The notes under the pieces were generated by a model. That model worked only from the letters and a program-made list of their open reading frames with translations. It made no database searches and was not told the DNA's origin. Shown here in pieces: positions 9,331 through 18,039 of a DNA stretch of 64,000 nucleotides (position 1 is the stretch's first letter; each line of letters starts with the position of its first letter). The stretch comes from an uncultured Draconibacterium sp. Lineage in GTDB: Bacteria; Bacteroidota; Bacteroidia; Bacteroidales; Prolixibacteraceae. The stretch spans positions 248,001 to 312,000 of the forward strand of contig NZ_OY781982.1 in NCBI RefSeq assembly GCF_963677565.1, in the 5' to 3' direction. Position numbers and translations under genes: made by a program.

Positions 9331-11019
9331 CTAAAACTGGAAATAAATAAATGGCTGCATATCGGCTGAAATCGACTGATAAACAATGACAACCACAACT
9401 GCAGAAATTGCAGCTTTTACCCACATCGGCGATGCAATAAAACAGTTTTTCGCCCGGTCTTTCAAGTCGTAACTTAGCCAGTGTGTAACAAAACCAAACA
9501 ACATCATTAAAAATACCCACTTGTAAGCTACAAGCACCTCGGGGATCATTGAAAGTTTAAGGTCGGTGCCAATTTGGTGTAGCATTCCACGCACAACATC
9601 CATCGATTCAGAGCGGAAAAATACTCGTGTAAAGGTTATAAATGTAAATGTTACTGCAATTTTCCAAACGTTTATTAGTCGGTTATCCAGTTTTTCCCAA
9701 GGGCTTATTCTTCGCCAGAATTTATAAATCACCAAACCAACACCATTCAATCCTCCCCAAATAATAAATTGCCACGATGCACCGTGCCACAAACCACCAA
9801 GCAACATGGTAAGCATAAGGTTGATGTTGGTATTAATGTGCCGTTTTACATTGGGAACGAAACGTGCCAGCAAAGCAAATAACAGCACGAGAACGACAAA
9901 TATTGGAACAAGAATCAGCTTTCCTGCCAAAAGGACAACGATTGCCAGAATTACTCCGAGACTGATATAACTAAACACTGAACCTTCGCGGTTTCCACCA
10001 ATTGGGATATACAAATAATCTTTTAACCACGATGAAAGCGACATGTGCCAACGTTTCCAGAACTCGGCAACACTTTTTGCCTTATACGGCGAATTAAAGT
10101 TTTGTGGTAAGCGGTAGCCCATTAACAGCGCAACTCCAATGGCAATATCGGTATACCCCGAAAAATCGACATAAACCTGCAGCGAGTAACCAAATAAGGC
10201 CATTAGGTTTTCGAATCCGGAGTGAGTGATCGGATCGGAAAAAACCCGATCGACAAAGTTTACAGCAATGTAATCGCCAATAAATATTTTCTTGATCAAC
10301 CCTTTCAGAATGATAAAAATAGCCCAGCCAAATTCTTCTTTTGAGAGGCGATAATCTTCGTATATCTGCTTTACAAATCCCGATGCACGAACAATTGGTC
10401 CGGCAACCAACTGCGGGAAAAACGACACATAAAAACCAAAGTCAACTAAATTATTTACGGGTTTGGTTTCGCCACGATACACATCAACCGAATAACTGAT
10501 GGTTTGAAAGGTAAAGAACGAAATACCAACCGGCAGCAAAATCTGGTTCACCTCGAAATGTGTTCCTGTAGCTTCGTTAGCCCACAATGCCAGGTGATTA
10601 ATAACGTTCAGATCGGTTCCGAACATGATATTTATGCTATCGACAAAGAAATAAGCATATTTAAAGTAAGCCAGCAATCCCAGGTTTACAATCACACTGG
10701 CTGCAATAAGGAGCTTCCTTATCAGCTCACTCTTTGACTTGTATATTCCTTTTCCAATAAAAAAGTCGGTGAGTGTACTAAACAGCAAAATGAAGAAAAA
10801 GAATCCGCTGGATTTGTAGTAGAAAAATAAACTAACCAGGAACAAATATCCGGCACGAACGCTTCGGTTTTTGTTCTTGTACACCAGTGAATAACCGGCC
10901 AATACAAAAGCAAAAAATGCCCAAAAGAAAAAGCGCGTAAAAATCAGTGGCGCCGTTTTATCGTAAAGAAAAATATTCCTCAGCAGTTCGTTCAGTTCTA
11001 TTTGTTTTAGTAAGTCCAA
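9331..11019 (-). CDS. MBOAT membrane O-acyltransferase (AlgI/PatA-like)
   Basis: 562 residues, strongly hydrophobic with about ten membrane segments. It carries the MBOAT signature: GYTDIAIGVALLMGYRLPQNF, WKRWHMSLSSWLKDYLY and LGGLWHGASWQF, which includes the catalytic His. AlgI/PatA-type proteins move acetyl groups from a cytoplasmic donor across the inner membrane to a periplasmic SGNH transferase. It is the last gene of a four-gene operon, starting 17 bases after the second SGNH gene, so those hydrolases are its natural partners. The acceptor could be peptidoglycan or an exopolysaccharide; the sequence does not decide. Confidence 0.92.
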   Translation of the reverse strand: MDLLKQIELNELLRNIFLYDKTAPLIFTRFFFWAFFAFVLAGYSLVYKNKNRSVRAGYLFLVSLFFYYKSSGFFFFILLFSTLTDFFIGKGIYKSKSELIRKLLIAASVIVNLGLLAYFKYAYFFVDSINIMFGTDLNVINHLALWANEATGTHFEVNQILLPVGISFFTFQTISYSVDVYRGETKPVNNLVDFGFYVSFFPQLVAGPIVRASGFVKQIYEDYRLSKEEFGWAIFIILKGLIKKIFIGDYIAVNFVDRVFSDPITHSGFENLMALFGYSLQVYVDFSGYTDIAIGVALLMGYRLPQNFNSPYKAKSVAEFWKRWHMSLSSWLKDYLYIPIGGNREGSVFSYISLGVILAIVVLLAGKLILVPIFVVLVLLFALLARFVPNVKRHINTNINLMLTMLLGGLWHGASWQFIIWGGLNGVGLVIYKFWRRISPWEKLDNRLINVWKIAVTFTFITFTRVFFRSESMDVVRGMLHQIGTDLKLSMIPEVLVAYKWVFLMMLFGFVTHWLSYDLKDRAKNCFIASPMWVKAAISAVVVVIVYQSISADMQPFIYFQF

Positions 11020-11036
11020 GTATTCTAATTTATCTT

Positions 11037-12554
11037 TTAATTTGAAGAATCAATCGACTGAAAAATCTGGCTATTCAGACTTCGTTCTCTTCCCCTTTCT
11101 TCAAAATTATTATTCGTTGTAAGTTCCTTTTTATCGGTTAAGAATGTCTCAAAATCTTTCATCATTGCAGAGAAAAATAAATCGGCAATCATTAAATAAC
11201 CTTCACGGGAAAAATGAATTTTATCGCTTCGCGCCAGGCCGTTGTTTTGCCACAGCACAATGGAATTCAATCCTCCCATTACCGAAAACATATCCCAAAC
11301 GCCGGCATTATATTTATTGGCCATTTTAAACATGCTATCCCTTACCTTTTCGCCATTTTTATTTACATAGCGACGGTACAAATAACTGTCGTTGTTGGTG
11401 GTAAACACGATCAACGCATTGGGAGCAGCCGCTTTTATCTTGTCAATAAGTTGTCCGTAATGATCTTCGAAACGAGCCTGCGAAAACTTTCGACCGTATG
11501 CATCGTTAATTCCCAGTCCCAGAATTACCATGTCAGGTTTTAAATGAGCAAGTTGTTCTGTAAAAAGCTGGCAGCGCAAAAATGCCGGAACATGTGCCCC
11601 ATTCACTCCAATACTGTGATACATGATCCCGTTTGGATTCGATTCGGTGGTCATTCCCAGCAAAGTACAATTACCCTGCGAGTTGTAATCTTTCTCCAAT
11701 GTTATCTGCAAACTATCCACCCACTCATTCAATTCAAAATCGGTGTAACCATCGGCTTCCACCTTGTTTTTTACCAAATTCTGATCAATATTTATTGTGT
11801 AGTTTTTTGCTGTATTTTCGTAATATACTCTCAGTTTGTTAAAGCTGTAATCCAATTCGTTTTCATCTTCAAGTAAAATTGTGAGTTCGGCTTTTGGCGA
11901 TGATGTTGTTGCCGAAATCCCCCCAACTCCAAGCGTTCCACTTTTACGTCGCTCTACATTTCGGAAAGACTTCCAATAGCCGTTGTAACGGATGTAATAA
12001 CCAAAAGGCGAGTTGGTGCGTGCAATGCGATACGGAAACATAAATCCCCAACCGGCATTCATTTCACCATTAAGCTGCTGAAAACGGTTGCGCATTTGCC
12101 CGGAAAACGAGCCTGCCTGAATATGAGAACCACCAATTTGTACAATATTTACACGTCCTTCGCCGGTAGTTACCAATTTCTCCAGTTTAGAATAAAGACG
12201 TTCAGCATTTTCCCGATCTCCCGGATAATGCATTTCATTCCGGTCGTAACGAACAAAGTTATATTGGTTAACATGGTAGAAGTAGCTGTTTTCTTGAGCT
12301 GAAATGGATGTGCCTAGCAGCATGACAAAGCTTAGAAGCAAAAAAGACAAGCCTCGAACCTTTACCGATTGCACTAAGATTAATGGAGATTGAAATAGAT
12401 TGAATAGAGATTGAGCTACAAAACTTAGTACGCTCTTGCAACTTGCAACTTGTAACTTGAAGCTTCGATAAAACAGATCTGTCACTGCATTCGAGATGAC
12501 ACCGAACTCGAAACTCGAAACCCGAAACTCGAAACTATTAACTTTCTTCCCCAT
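11037..12554 (-). CDS. SGNH/GDSL hydrolase-fold protein, probable O-acyltransferase partner, repeat-derived N-terminus
   Basis: SGNH blocks are visible: block I as IGGSHIQAG (GGS instead of GDS, nucleophile Ser kept), block III as GLGINDAYG, and the Asp-His block as DKIHFS. An insert between blocks I and III could be a beta-sandwich. The ATG at 12554 overlaps the upstream stop (TAATG) and follows GGAGGAGGAG, so coupled initiation is likely. However, the first 60 or so residues are translated microrepeat (NSFEFRVSSFEFG) before the signal-like segment LSFLLLSFVMLLGTSISAQ. GTG 12374 or ATG 12323 are alternative starts. Likely transfers or removes acyl groups in the periplasm. Confidence 0.8.
   Translation of the reverse strand: MGKKVNSFEFRVSSFEFGVISNAVTDLFYRSFKLQVASCKSVLSFVAQSLFNLFQSPLILVQSVKVRGLSFLLLSFVMLLGTSISAQENSYFYHVNQYNFVRYDRNEMHYPGDRENAERLYSKLEKLVTTGEGRVNIVQIGGSHIQAGSFSGQMRNRFQQLNGEMNAGWGFMFPYRIARTNSPFGYYIRYNGYWKSFRNVERRKSGTLGVGGISATTSSPKAELTILLEDENELDYSFNKLRVYYENTAKNYTINIDQNLVKNKVEADGYTDFELNEWVDSLQITLEKDYNSQGNCTLLGMTTESNPNGIMYHSIGVNGAHVPAFLRCQLFTEQLAHLKPDMVILGLGINDAYGRKFSQARFEDHYGQLIDKIKAAAPNALIVFTTNNDSYLYRRYVNKNGEKVRDSMFKMANKYNAGVWDMFSVMGGLNSIVLWQNNGLARSDKIHFSREGYLMIADLFFSAMMKDFETFLTDKKELTTNNNFEERGRERSLNSQIFQSIDSSN
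12383..12540. repeat. Degenerate microrepeat block within the SGNH gene start
   Basis: Three successive short-period arrays on the plus strand: GAGATTGA variants (about 12385-12415), CTTGCAA/CTTGTAA variants (12434-12464) and CTCGAAA/CCCGAAA variants (12503-12535). Units are 7-12 bases with one or two changes each. The frame of the SGNH gene is open right through the block. Confidence 0.85.
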
Positions 12555-14020
12555 TACATCTCCTCCTCCAAATAATTGTTGTACTCCAGAATCAATGCAT
12601 TGTAGAACATATTTGCCACCAATCGCGCTCCACGTGCCGAGAAATGCACATAATCCGGGCGTGCCAGTTCGAGTTGCGCATTCACCCACGACGGCATACT
12701 GTTGTGTCCGCCCATGGCTTCATACATATCCCAATACGCGCAGTTATTTTCAAGTGCCACTTGTTTTAGTTTTTCAACAACCTGCGGCAAATGCTTGTAG
12801 GTAACATACTTATCCTTAACCTTTGTTGACATATCGCTTGGCCCGATTACCAGAATAGCAGCATCAGGACACAACGAATTTATTCGTCTGATCTGACTTC
12901 CAAACCAGCGGCCATAACGTTCAATCGCCTTTTTATCTTTTATGTATGGAATTACATTTCCACCAAATTGCAGGATAAAGAATTTTGGATTCAGGTCGTT
13001 ATACATTTTCAAACTGTGCTGGTAATCGGCTTTTGTGAAAATGGTACCGGAACTACCACGAAGAGCAATATTATCAACGATCACACCTTTTTTCGATGCC
13101 AGTTCAATACCGTAAACATCGGGACCATCGTAACCCGAAAATTTCAATGTCACGCTTGCTGTTGAATCAGGTAATGCACATTCCAACACCGCATAAGTTG
13201 TATCTGCCACAAGAGTATCGCTTAAAACCGTGTCGCCACGAGCAATTAACTGCACAGCTACCGGGCGTTTTGTATGCCCGTAAAACAGGCGCATGTTTTC
13301 GTATTCGCGGGTACGTTTGTATGAAATATCTGATTTCGAGACATTCATTTCTGCCTCGTAAATAATCGAATCTTTAAAAGGAATTGTATCGCTGGCCAAA
13401 GGCGCATAACGCGAAAAGGCTCCCATCACTCCGTAACGACTATGCTCCACCGTTGAATCCACCTTGCCATAAATCGGGTAACGTTTCCAGTTGTCGGAGT
13501 TAATTTGATTGGCACTAAAAACATAATCGTAAGGTTGCAATGCCGGACGCAAACCAACACCGGTTCCGCCAAATTTCACTTGTAATTTATTTCTCAGGAA
13601 TGCTGTAATGCGGTCGCCTTCAATCTGGCTGTCACCATAATGCATGATACGAACCAATGAATCACTTTTTAAATGATCAAAAAAGCGGTACAGGTTTTCT
13701 TTGCCCAGCTCGGTCATTTCAATACGGCGAACTGATTGAACCAGCGTATCATAATCTGCACGGTGAATCACTTCAACCACAGTATCTCCTGCAATGGTAT
13801 CCACTTCAATATCCACCAGCGAATCAATTTCAAACTGCTGTGCTATAATTTCAGAAACGTCAGCATATTCCACATCATCGGCGCCTAGCATTTCCGGAAA
13901 AGTTGGCATATGAAAGGTCATTTCGCCCACCTCGAAACCGTCGTCAGGCATCAGCCACATAGCGCCTGCCAATAATGCAATCACACTCAGTGTATATGTT
14001 AATGTCTGTAACGGCTTCAT
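12554..14020 (-). CDS. SGNH/GDSL hydrolase-fold periplasmic protein
   Basis: 488 residues with an N-terminal signal anchor (TLTYTLSVIALLAGAMWLM). After an acidic linker the SGNH core shows MHYGDSQIEGD (block I with nucleophile Ser), QFGGNVIPY (block III) and DYVHFSARG (Asp-His). Between blocks I and III lies a beta-rich insert of about 150 residues, as in AlgX/PatB-like O-acetyltransferases carrying a carbohydrate-binding module. All catalytic positions are intact. It overlaps the upstream LysM gene by four bases (ATGA) and the next SGNH gene by one (TAATG), so translation is coupled. I infer a role in moving acyl groups delivered by the MBOAT protein onto a glycan. Confidence 0.87.
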   Translation of the reverse strand: MKPLQTLTYTLSVIALLAGAMWLMPDDGFEVGEMTFHMPTFPEMLGADDVEYADVSEIIAQQFEIDSLVDIEVDTIAGDTVVEVIHRADYDTLVQSVRRIEMTELGKENLYRFFDHLKSDSLVRIMHYGDSQIEGDRITAFLRNKLQVKFGGTGVGLRPALQPYDYVFSANQINSDNWKRYPIYGKVDSTVEHSRYGVMGAFSRYAPLASDTIPFKDSIIYEAEMNVSKSDISYKRTREYENMRLFYGHTKRPVAVQLIARGDTVLSDTLVADTTYAVLECALPDSTASVTLKFSGYDGPDVYGIELASKKGVIVDNIALRGSSGTIFTKADYQHSLKMYNDLNPKFFILQFGGNVIPYIKDKKAIERYGRWFGSQIRRINSLCPDAAILVIGPSDMSTKVKDKYVTYKHLPQVVEKLKQVALENNCAYWDMYEAMGGHNSMPSWVNAQLELARPDYVHFSARGARLVANMFYNALILEYNNYLEEEM

Positions 14021-15561
14021 TGAACGTAAATAATTAGTTTCTGACCGATTTGAATTTTACGCGCATCGCTGATGCTGTTCCATTCCAATATTTTCTCGGG
14101 TGTTACTCCATCATATTTTTGGGCAATTACATATGGCGACTCACCACTTTTTACAATGTGTTCCACTTTTCTCGACGACTCGGGAATCACAATTCCCGGC
14201 AAAGTTGTAGATGCAAAATTGGGGACTACAGTTTTCGGCTCTTCTTTTTTAGCTGTTTCTTGCTGAAGGCCGCGATAGTAATCTGCGTTTTCATCGTCAA
14301 CAAAAATATCAAGCGTTTTTCCTGCCTGAATTTTGCGTTCGTCGTAAATGTTGTTCCAGTATTTTAAATCGGCCACGCGCACATCATAATCTTCGGCAAT
14401 AAAACCAAGTACGTCGCCCGACATGATCGTGTATTTTATTTTCGTTTTTCCTTCAATTTCCAGATCCTTTACCTTCTCGCCCACATACTGACGATTCGGT
14501 GCCGGCGGATATTCAATCTTTTGCGCCACCACTTCAAACAACGTTGAATCAACACCATTGTAAATGGAGTCCTGCAAAAACAAAGAGTCTTGCTTCAAGT
14601 TTTCGGGCAAAGTAAGCGATGTCTGTTCCGGAATGATGGAATATGGAAACTGTGGATTCAAAAAGCGTAGTTCTTCAGTTGAAATTGGCAGTACTGCACT
14701 GATCTGATCGAAATGTGTTTGCAAACGTACTTTTGCTTCTGCCGTTTTTTGAGGCTCCTCTCCATGAATAAATTTATTCTGACTCAGAAATGTCGCTGTT
14801 GCCTGGTAGGCCGCCATAAAATCAGTCATTTCTTTTGGTGCAACTTCCAGTAATTCATTTACGGAACAATCATCACCACCGGCTCGCCTACAAAGGTTCT
14901 TTATCTTAGTCTTTCCGAAAACAAATGCCAACATGGCTTTTGGGGGATGATCAAATAAAGCTTCATTCTTTTTCAATTCCTGAATAGCAGCAAGAGTCGC
15001 TTTTGAAACATTCAGACGCTCATCAACCAGTTTATTTACTTGCAATCCATTCAGCACGCCCTGAAAGTGTGTTAATTGCCAAACACCTGCCCGTTTGAAA
15101 GGACTTTTTGCTTCAGGATTAAATGCAGAAAGTACGGCCGGTAAATATTGTATATCTTCACCGAGACCTGCTTTGTCTAACTCAGCTTTTATTTCATGCT
15201 GATAGAAATAGAAGCTTTTGATAAAAATTGCCTTATCGGGTGTTGGCAAATTACTTAATACAGAAAAATAAGTCTCGAATGCATCCGGATTATATGCAAC
15301 TTCTTTTGCTTCCTTCAATTCTCGTTTCAGTGTCTGTCGGCTTGCCAACTCCAATTTCCCGGGAAGAAAAGCAGCATCGTTCCATGGATATTCAAAAACC
15401 TGCTGATGAATATTTTGCAGCAACCGATATTCGAAATCTTCGCCGTTAATACTGTCCTGCCCCCAATTTAACAGGGGAACAAACAACAGCAAAACCACAA
15501 AAATTCCAGTTAAAGAACCAGGCTTATTTTGGACTAATCGTTTCAAATACAATTCTTGCAA
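14017..15561 (-). CDS. LysM protein with a catalytically decayed lytic-transglycosylase (MltD-like) domain
   Basis: 514 residues. A membrane segment or signal (about 17-34) is followed by an SLT-like region (110-225) and two LysM domains (375-421, 466-513). The SLT region aligns with MltD at YLPAVLSAFNPEAKSPFKRAG, but the catalytic Glu of the family's LP-x-V-E-S-A-F motif is Leu144, and the AAYNAG-type motif is replaced by LAFVFG at 211-216. I infer that the domain binds glycan strands without cutting them. LysM domains bind N-acetylglucosamine glycans, so the protein may dock the acylation machinery on peptidoglycan. It is the first gene of the operon. Confidence 0.83.
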   Translation of the reverse strand: MQELYLKRLVQNKPGSLTGIFVVLLLFVPLLNWGQDSINGEDFEYRLLQNIHQQVFEYPWNDAAFLPGKLELASRQTLKRELKEAKEVAYNPDAFETYFSVLSNLPTPDKAIFIKSFYFYQHEIKAELDKAGLGEDIQYLPAVLSAFNPEAKSPFKRAGVWQLTHFQGVLNGLQVNKLVDERLNVSKATLAAIQELKKNEALFDHPPKAMLAFVFGKTKIKNLCRRAGGDDCSVNELLEVAPKEMTDFMAAYQATATFLSQNKFIHGEEPQKTAEAKVRLQTHFDQISAVLPISTEELRFLNPQFPYSIIPEQTSLTLPENLKQDSLFLQDSIYNGVDSTLFEVVAQKIEYPPAPNRQYVGEKVKDLEIEGKTKIKYTIMSGDVLGFIAEDYDVRVADLKYWNNIYDERKIQAGKTLDIFVDDENADYYRGLQQETAKKEEPKTVVPNFASTTLPGIVIPESSRKVEHIVKSGESPYVIAQKYDGVTPEKILEWNSISDARKIQIGQKLIIYVQ

Positions 15562-15630
15562 AAATGTTACGCAAAAATATGATTTCCGATTAAACAGCCC
15601 ACAATTATTATGAAGGATTTAAATAAAAAC

Positions 15631-15653
15631 ATCCAATCCGCACCGGATTGGAT
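15631..15653 (-). terminator. Terminator after the acyl-CoA ligase gene
   Basis: Arms ATCCAATCCG and CGGATTGGAT with a CAC loop, 10 bases past the stop. On the minus strand it runs into GTTTTTATTT. Confidence 0.85.
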
Positions 15654-15663
15654 GATCGATTGA

Positions 15664-17325
15664 CTATGTTGATTCATGATCGCGCTCGCGAATTTCCACG
15701 CGGCGAATTTTCCCGCTAATGGTTTTTGGCAGCTCATCAACGAACTCAATTTGCCGCGGATATTTATACGGAGCGGTTACCTCTTTTACGTGATTTTGCA
15801 ACTCTTTCACTAAATCATCGCCGGCACGCTGTGTATAGTCCGGTGCCAAAACAACGGTAGCTTTCACAATCTGACCACGTATTTCGTCAGGAACACCAGT
15901 AATAGCACATTCCACCACTGCCGGGTGAGTCATCAAAGCACTCTCCACCTCAAAAGGACCAATTCGGTAACCTGAACTTTTAATTACATCATCTGCTCTT
16001 CCCACAAACCATAAATAGCCATCCTCATCTTTCCAGGCCAAATCACCGGTGTAATAAATTCCATCCGACATGGCTTCATCAGTCAATTGTTTATTGCGGT
16101 AGTATCCATCAAACAATCCGGCCGGATAATTTTTATCGATACGAATTACAATTTGTCCCTGCTCACCTGCTTCGGCCGATCGTCCTTCCGACGTCAGTAA
16201 ATCAATATCGTAATGCGGACTTGGGAGTCCCATCGAACCCGGTTTTGGTTCTACCCAAGGCGAAGTAAACACCGACAAGGTAGTCTCACTTTGTCCGTAA
16301 CCTTCGCGCAATTTAATTCCGGTTAAATCGTAAAAACGATTGTAAACCTCCGGATTTAAGGCTTCGCCTGCAATTGTACACCATTCCATCGCCGACAAAT
16401 CGTATTTACTCATGTCCTCCCTAATCAGAAAGCGGAAAATAGTTGGCGGTGCACAAAGCGAGGTTACCTGGTATTTTGAAAGCGCTTCCAGTATATCGGA
16501 AGGCGTGAATTTTTCGTGATCATATACAAAAACAGAAGCACCAACAAGCCACTGACCATAGAGTTTTCCCCAAACGGCTTTCAGCCATCCGGTGTCAGCA
16601 ATGGTGAGGTGAAGACTATCGTGGTGCAAATTTTGCCAGTATTTAGCAGTAACAATGTGTGCCAGCGGATACACACTGTCAAGCACCACCATTTTCGGAT
16701 CGCCGGTAGTTCCCGATGTAAAACTTACGATGATCGGATCGTCATTTTTTGTAGGCTCCGCAGTTCGTTGAAACGGTTCTGCATTTTCAATTCCTTTATG
16801 AAAATCTTCCCATCCTTCAGGAATAACAGGTCCGATTGACACCACCTTTTCAATTGATGGCGACTCAGGCAAAGCATCATTTACGTGAGTAGTGATCAGC
16901 TCATCGCCATCGCAAATAATAGCTTTTATAGTAGCGGCATTGTTACGGTAAACAATGTCCTTTTTTGTTAGCAAGTGTGTTGCCGGAATAATAACGGCGC
17001 CAATTTTATGCAGTGCAATAATGGTAAACCAAAACTCGGCACGGCGTTTCAAAATGGCCATTACCATATCGCCTTTGCCAATTCCCAGCGACGAAAAATA
17101 ACCGGCAGTGCGGTCTGTAATTTCTTTTAATTCGCCAAAAGTGTATGTGCGACTTTCGCCTTTGTCATTAGTCCAGAGCAAAGCTCGTTTGTTGGGTTCT
17201 TTCTCGGCCCAGCCGTCAACCACGTCGTAGGCAAAGTTGAAGTCCTCCGGAATAATTAACTCGTAATTGGCTTTAAAATCCTCAAAATCGGTAAAAGCAG
17301 TTTGTTTTAAGTATTTTTCAATCAT
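15664..17325 (-). CDS. AMP-forming acyl-CoA synthetase (ANL superfamily)
   Basis: 553 residues with the full adenylate-forming set: SFTSGTTGDPKMV (phosphate-binding loop), REGYGQSETT, YYTGDLAWKDEDGYLWFVGRADD and the C-terminal catalytic lysine motif PKTISGKIRR. It activates a carboxylic acid to its CoA thioester using ATP. The N-terminus and overall layout resemble the acetyl/medium-chain acyl-CoA ligase subgroup; the exact acid cannot be assigned. It lies 16 bases downstream of an XRE-cupin regulator on the same strand, a pairing that suggests the regulator senses the acid or its product. Confidence 0.9.
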   Translation of the reverse strand: MIEKYLKQTAFTDFEDFKANYELIIPEDFNFAYDVVDGWAEKEPNKRALLWTNDKGESRTYTFGELKEITDRTAGYFSSLGIGKGDMVMAILKRRAEFWFTIIALHKIGAVIIPATHLLTKKDIVYRNNAATIKAIICDGDELITTHVNDALPESPSIEKVVSIGPVIPEGWEDFHKGIENAEPFQRTAEPTKNDDPIIVSFTSGTTGDPKMVVLDSVYPLAHIVTAKYWQNLHHDSLHLTIADTGWLKAVWGKLYGQWLVGASVFVYDHEKFTPSDILEALSKYQVTSLCAPPTIFRFLIREDMSKYDLSAMEWCTIAGEALNPEVYNRFYDLTGIKLREGYGQSETTLSVFTSPWVEPKPGSMGLPSPHYDIDLLTSEGRSAEAGEQGQIVIRIDKNYPAGLFDGYYRNKQLTDEAMSDGIYYTGDLAWKDEDGYLWFVGRADDVIKSSGYRIGPFEVESALMTHPAVVECAITGVPDEIRGQIVKATVVLAPDYTQRAGDDLVKELQNHVKEVTAPYKYPRQIEFVDELPKTISGKIRRVEIRERDHEST

Positions 17326-17341
17326 GTAGCATCAAGTTTTA

Positions 17342-17896
17342 TTATAGAATTACAGCCAGAAATTTTACTGGTTTCCCCTCTAATGCTTTCATTCCGTGCG
17401 GAAGAGTTGCATCGAAATAAAGGCTGTCTCCTTCGTTCAGTGTTAATTCGTGCCCTCCGACACTCAGCAGCATTTTGCCTTCCAAAACATAGTTCATTTC
17501 CTGTCCGTTATGACTATTCAGATGAATTGGTTTGTCTTCAGCATCCGGTTCAATGGTTACAATAAACGGATCAGCTGTCCGTCCTGTAAACCCCGATGCC
17601 AGTGCCTGGTATTTATACGCCCGGGTACGCTCCATCGCTGTCCCTTCGCCCGCACGTGTAAGATAAAATGATTTCATATGAGGCTCTTCGCCAAATAGCA
17701 ACGCAGTCAAACTAATATCATATTTCTTCGATATATTTTCGAGAACGCCAATAGGAATATCATTTTTTCCACTTTCGTATCCCTCGTATTCCTCGGCGGA
17801 CACTCTGCAGCAAGTTGCTATTTCGTCAACAGAAATATTGAGCATATCGCGTAAACCTCTTAGCCTCATGGCTATCTCTTTAATTTGTCCGTTCAT
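17342..17896 (-). CDS. XRE-family regulator with C-terminal cupin domain
   Basis: 184 residues: an N-terminal helix-turn-helix (about 8-62, LRDMLNISVDEIATCCRVSAEEYEGYE) and a cupin_2 barrel (about 105-184, HNGQEMNYVLEGKMLLSVGG, then LPHGMKAL). Such proteins bind a small ligand in the cupin and control neighbouring metabolic genes. It is the first gene of a two-gene unit with the acyl-CoA ligase. A TAACTTTG -7 box sits about 31 bases upstream of the start. Confidence 0.9.
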   Translation of the reverse strand: MNGQIKEIAMRLRGLRDMLNISVDEIATCCRVSAEEYEGYESGKNDIPIGVLENISKKYDISLTALLFGEEPHMKSFYLTRAGEGTAMERTRAYKYQALASGFTGRTADPFIVTIEPDAEDKPIHLNSHNGQEMNYVLEGKMLLSVGGHELTLNEGDSLYFDATLPHGMKALEGKPVKFLAVIL

Positions 17897-17926
17897 AATG
17901 TTTAGTTTCTATTGTTTAGCTTAAAA

Positions 17927-17934
17927 CAAAGTTA
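17927..17934 (-). promoter_or_regulatory. Putative Bacteroidota -7 box for the XRE-cupin/ligase unit
   Basis: Minus-strand TAACTTTG fits TAnnTTTG exactly. I see no TTTG -33 element at the usual spacing, so the call is moderate. Confidence 0.5.
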
Positions 17935-18012
17935 TTGCTTTTTACCTCAGATTATTCATTTTTTCGAACTACTGACAGATTTAGTCGTAAATTTAAATTT
18001 TACGAAACGAAT

Positions 18013-18039
18013 GAACCTCTAAAACCGAATTAGAGGTTC
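18013..18039 (-). terminator. Hairpin over the end of the S9 peptidase gene
   Basis: Perfect ten-base arms GAACCTCTAA and TTAGAGGTTC with a seven-base loop. The first arm, read on the minus strand, contains the last codons and stop of the peptidase gene. The T-tract after it is weak. Confidence 0.5.

Noticed and set aside
12383..12540. CRISPR array
   Set aside because: Units are 7-12 bases and degenerate, there are no constant spacers and no cas genes are present.
11037..12689. Start of the second SGNH gene at 12689
   Set aside because: This would overlap the upstream SGNH gene by 135 bases and add a Cys/Gly-rich stretch unlike any signal peptide; the TAATG start at 12554 is far better.
15664..17325. 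Naming the ligase acs (acetyl-CoA synthetase)
   Set aside because: At 553 residues it is about 100 shorter than Acs and lacks the typical N-terminal extension; the substrate is left open.
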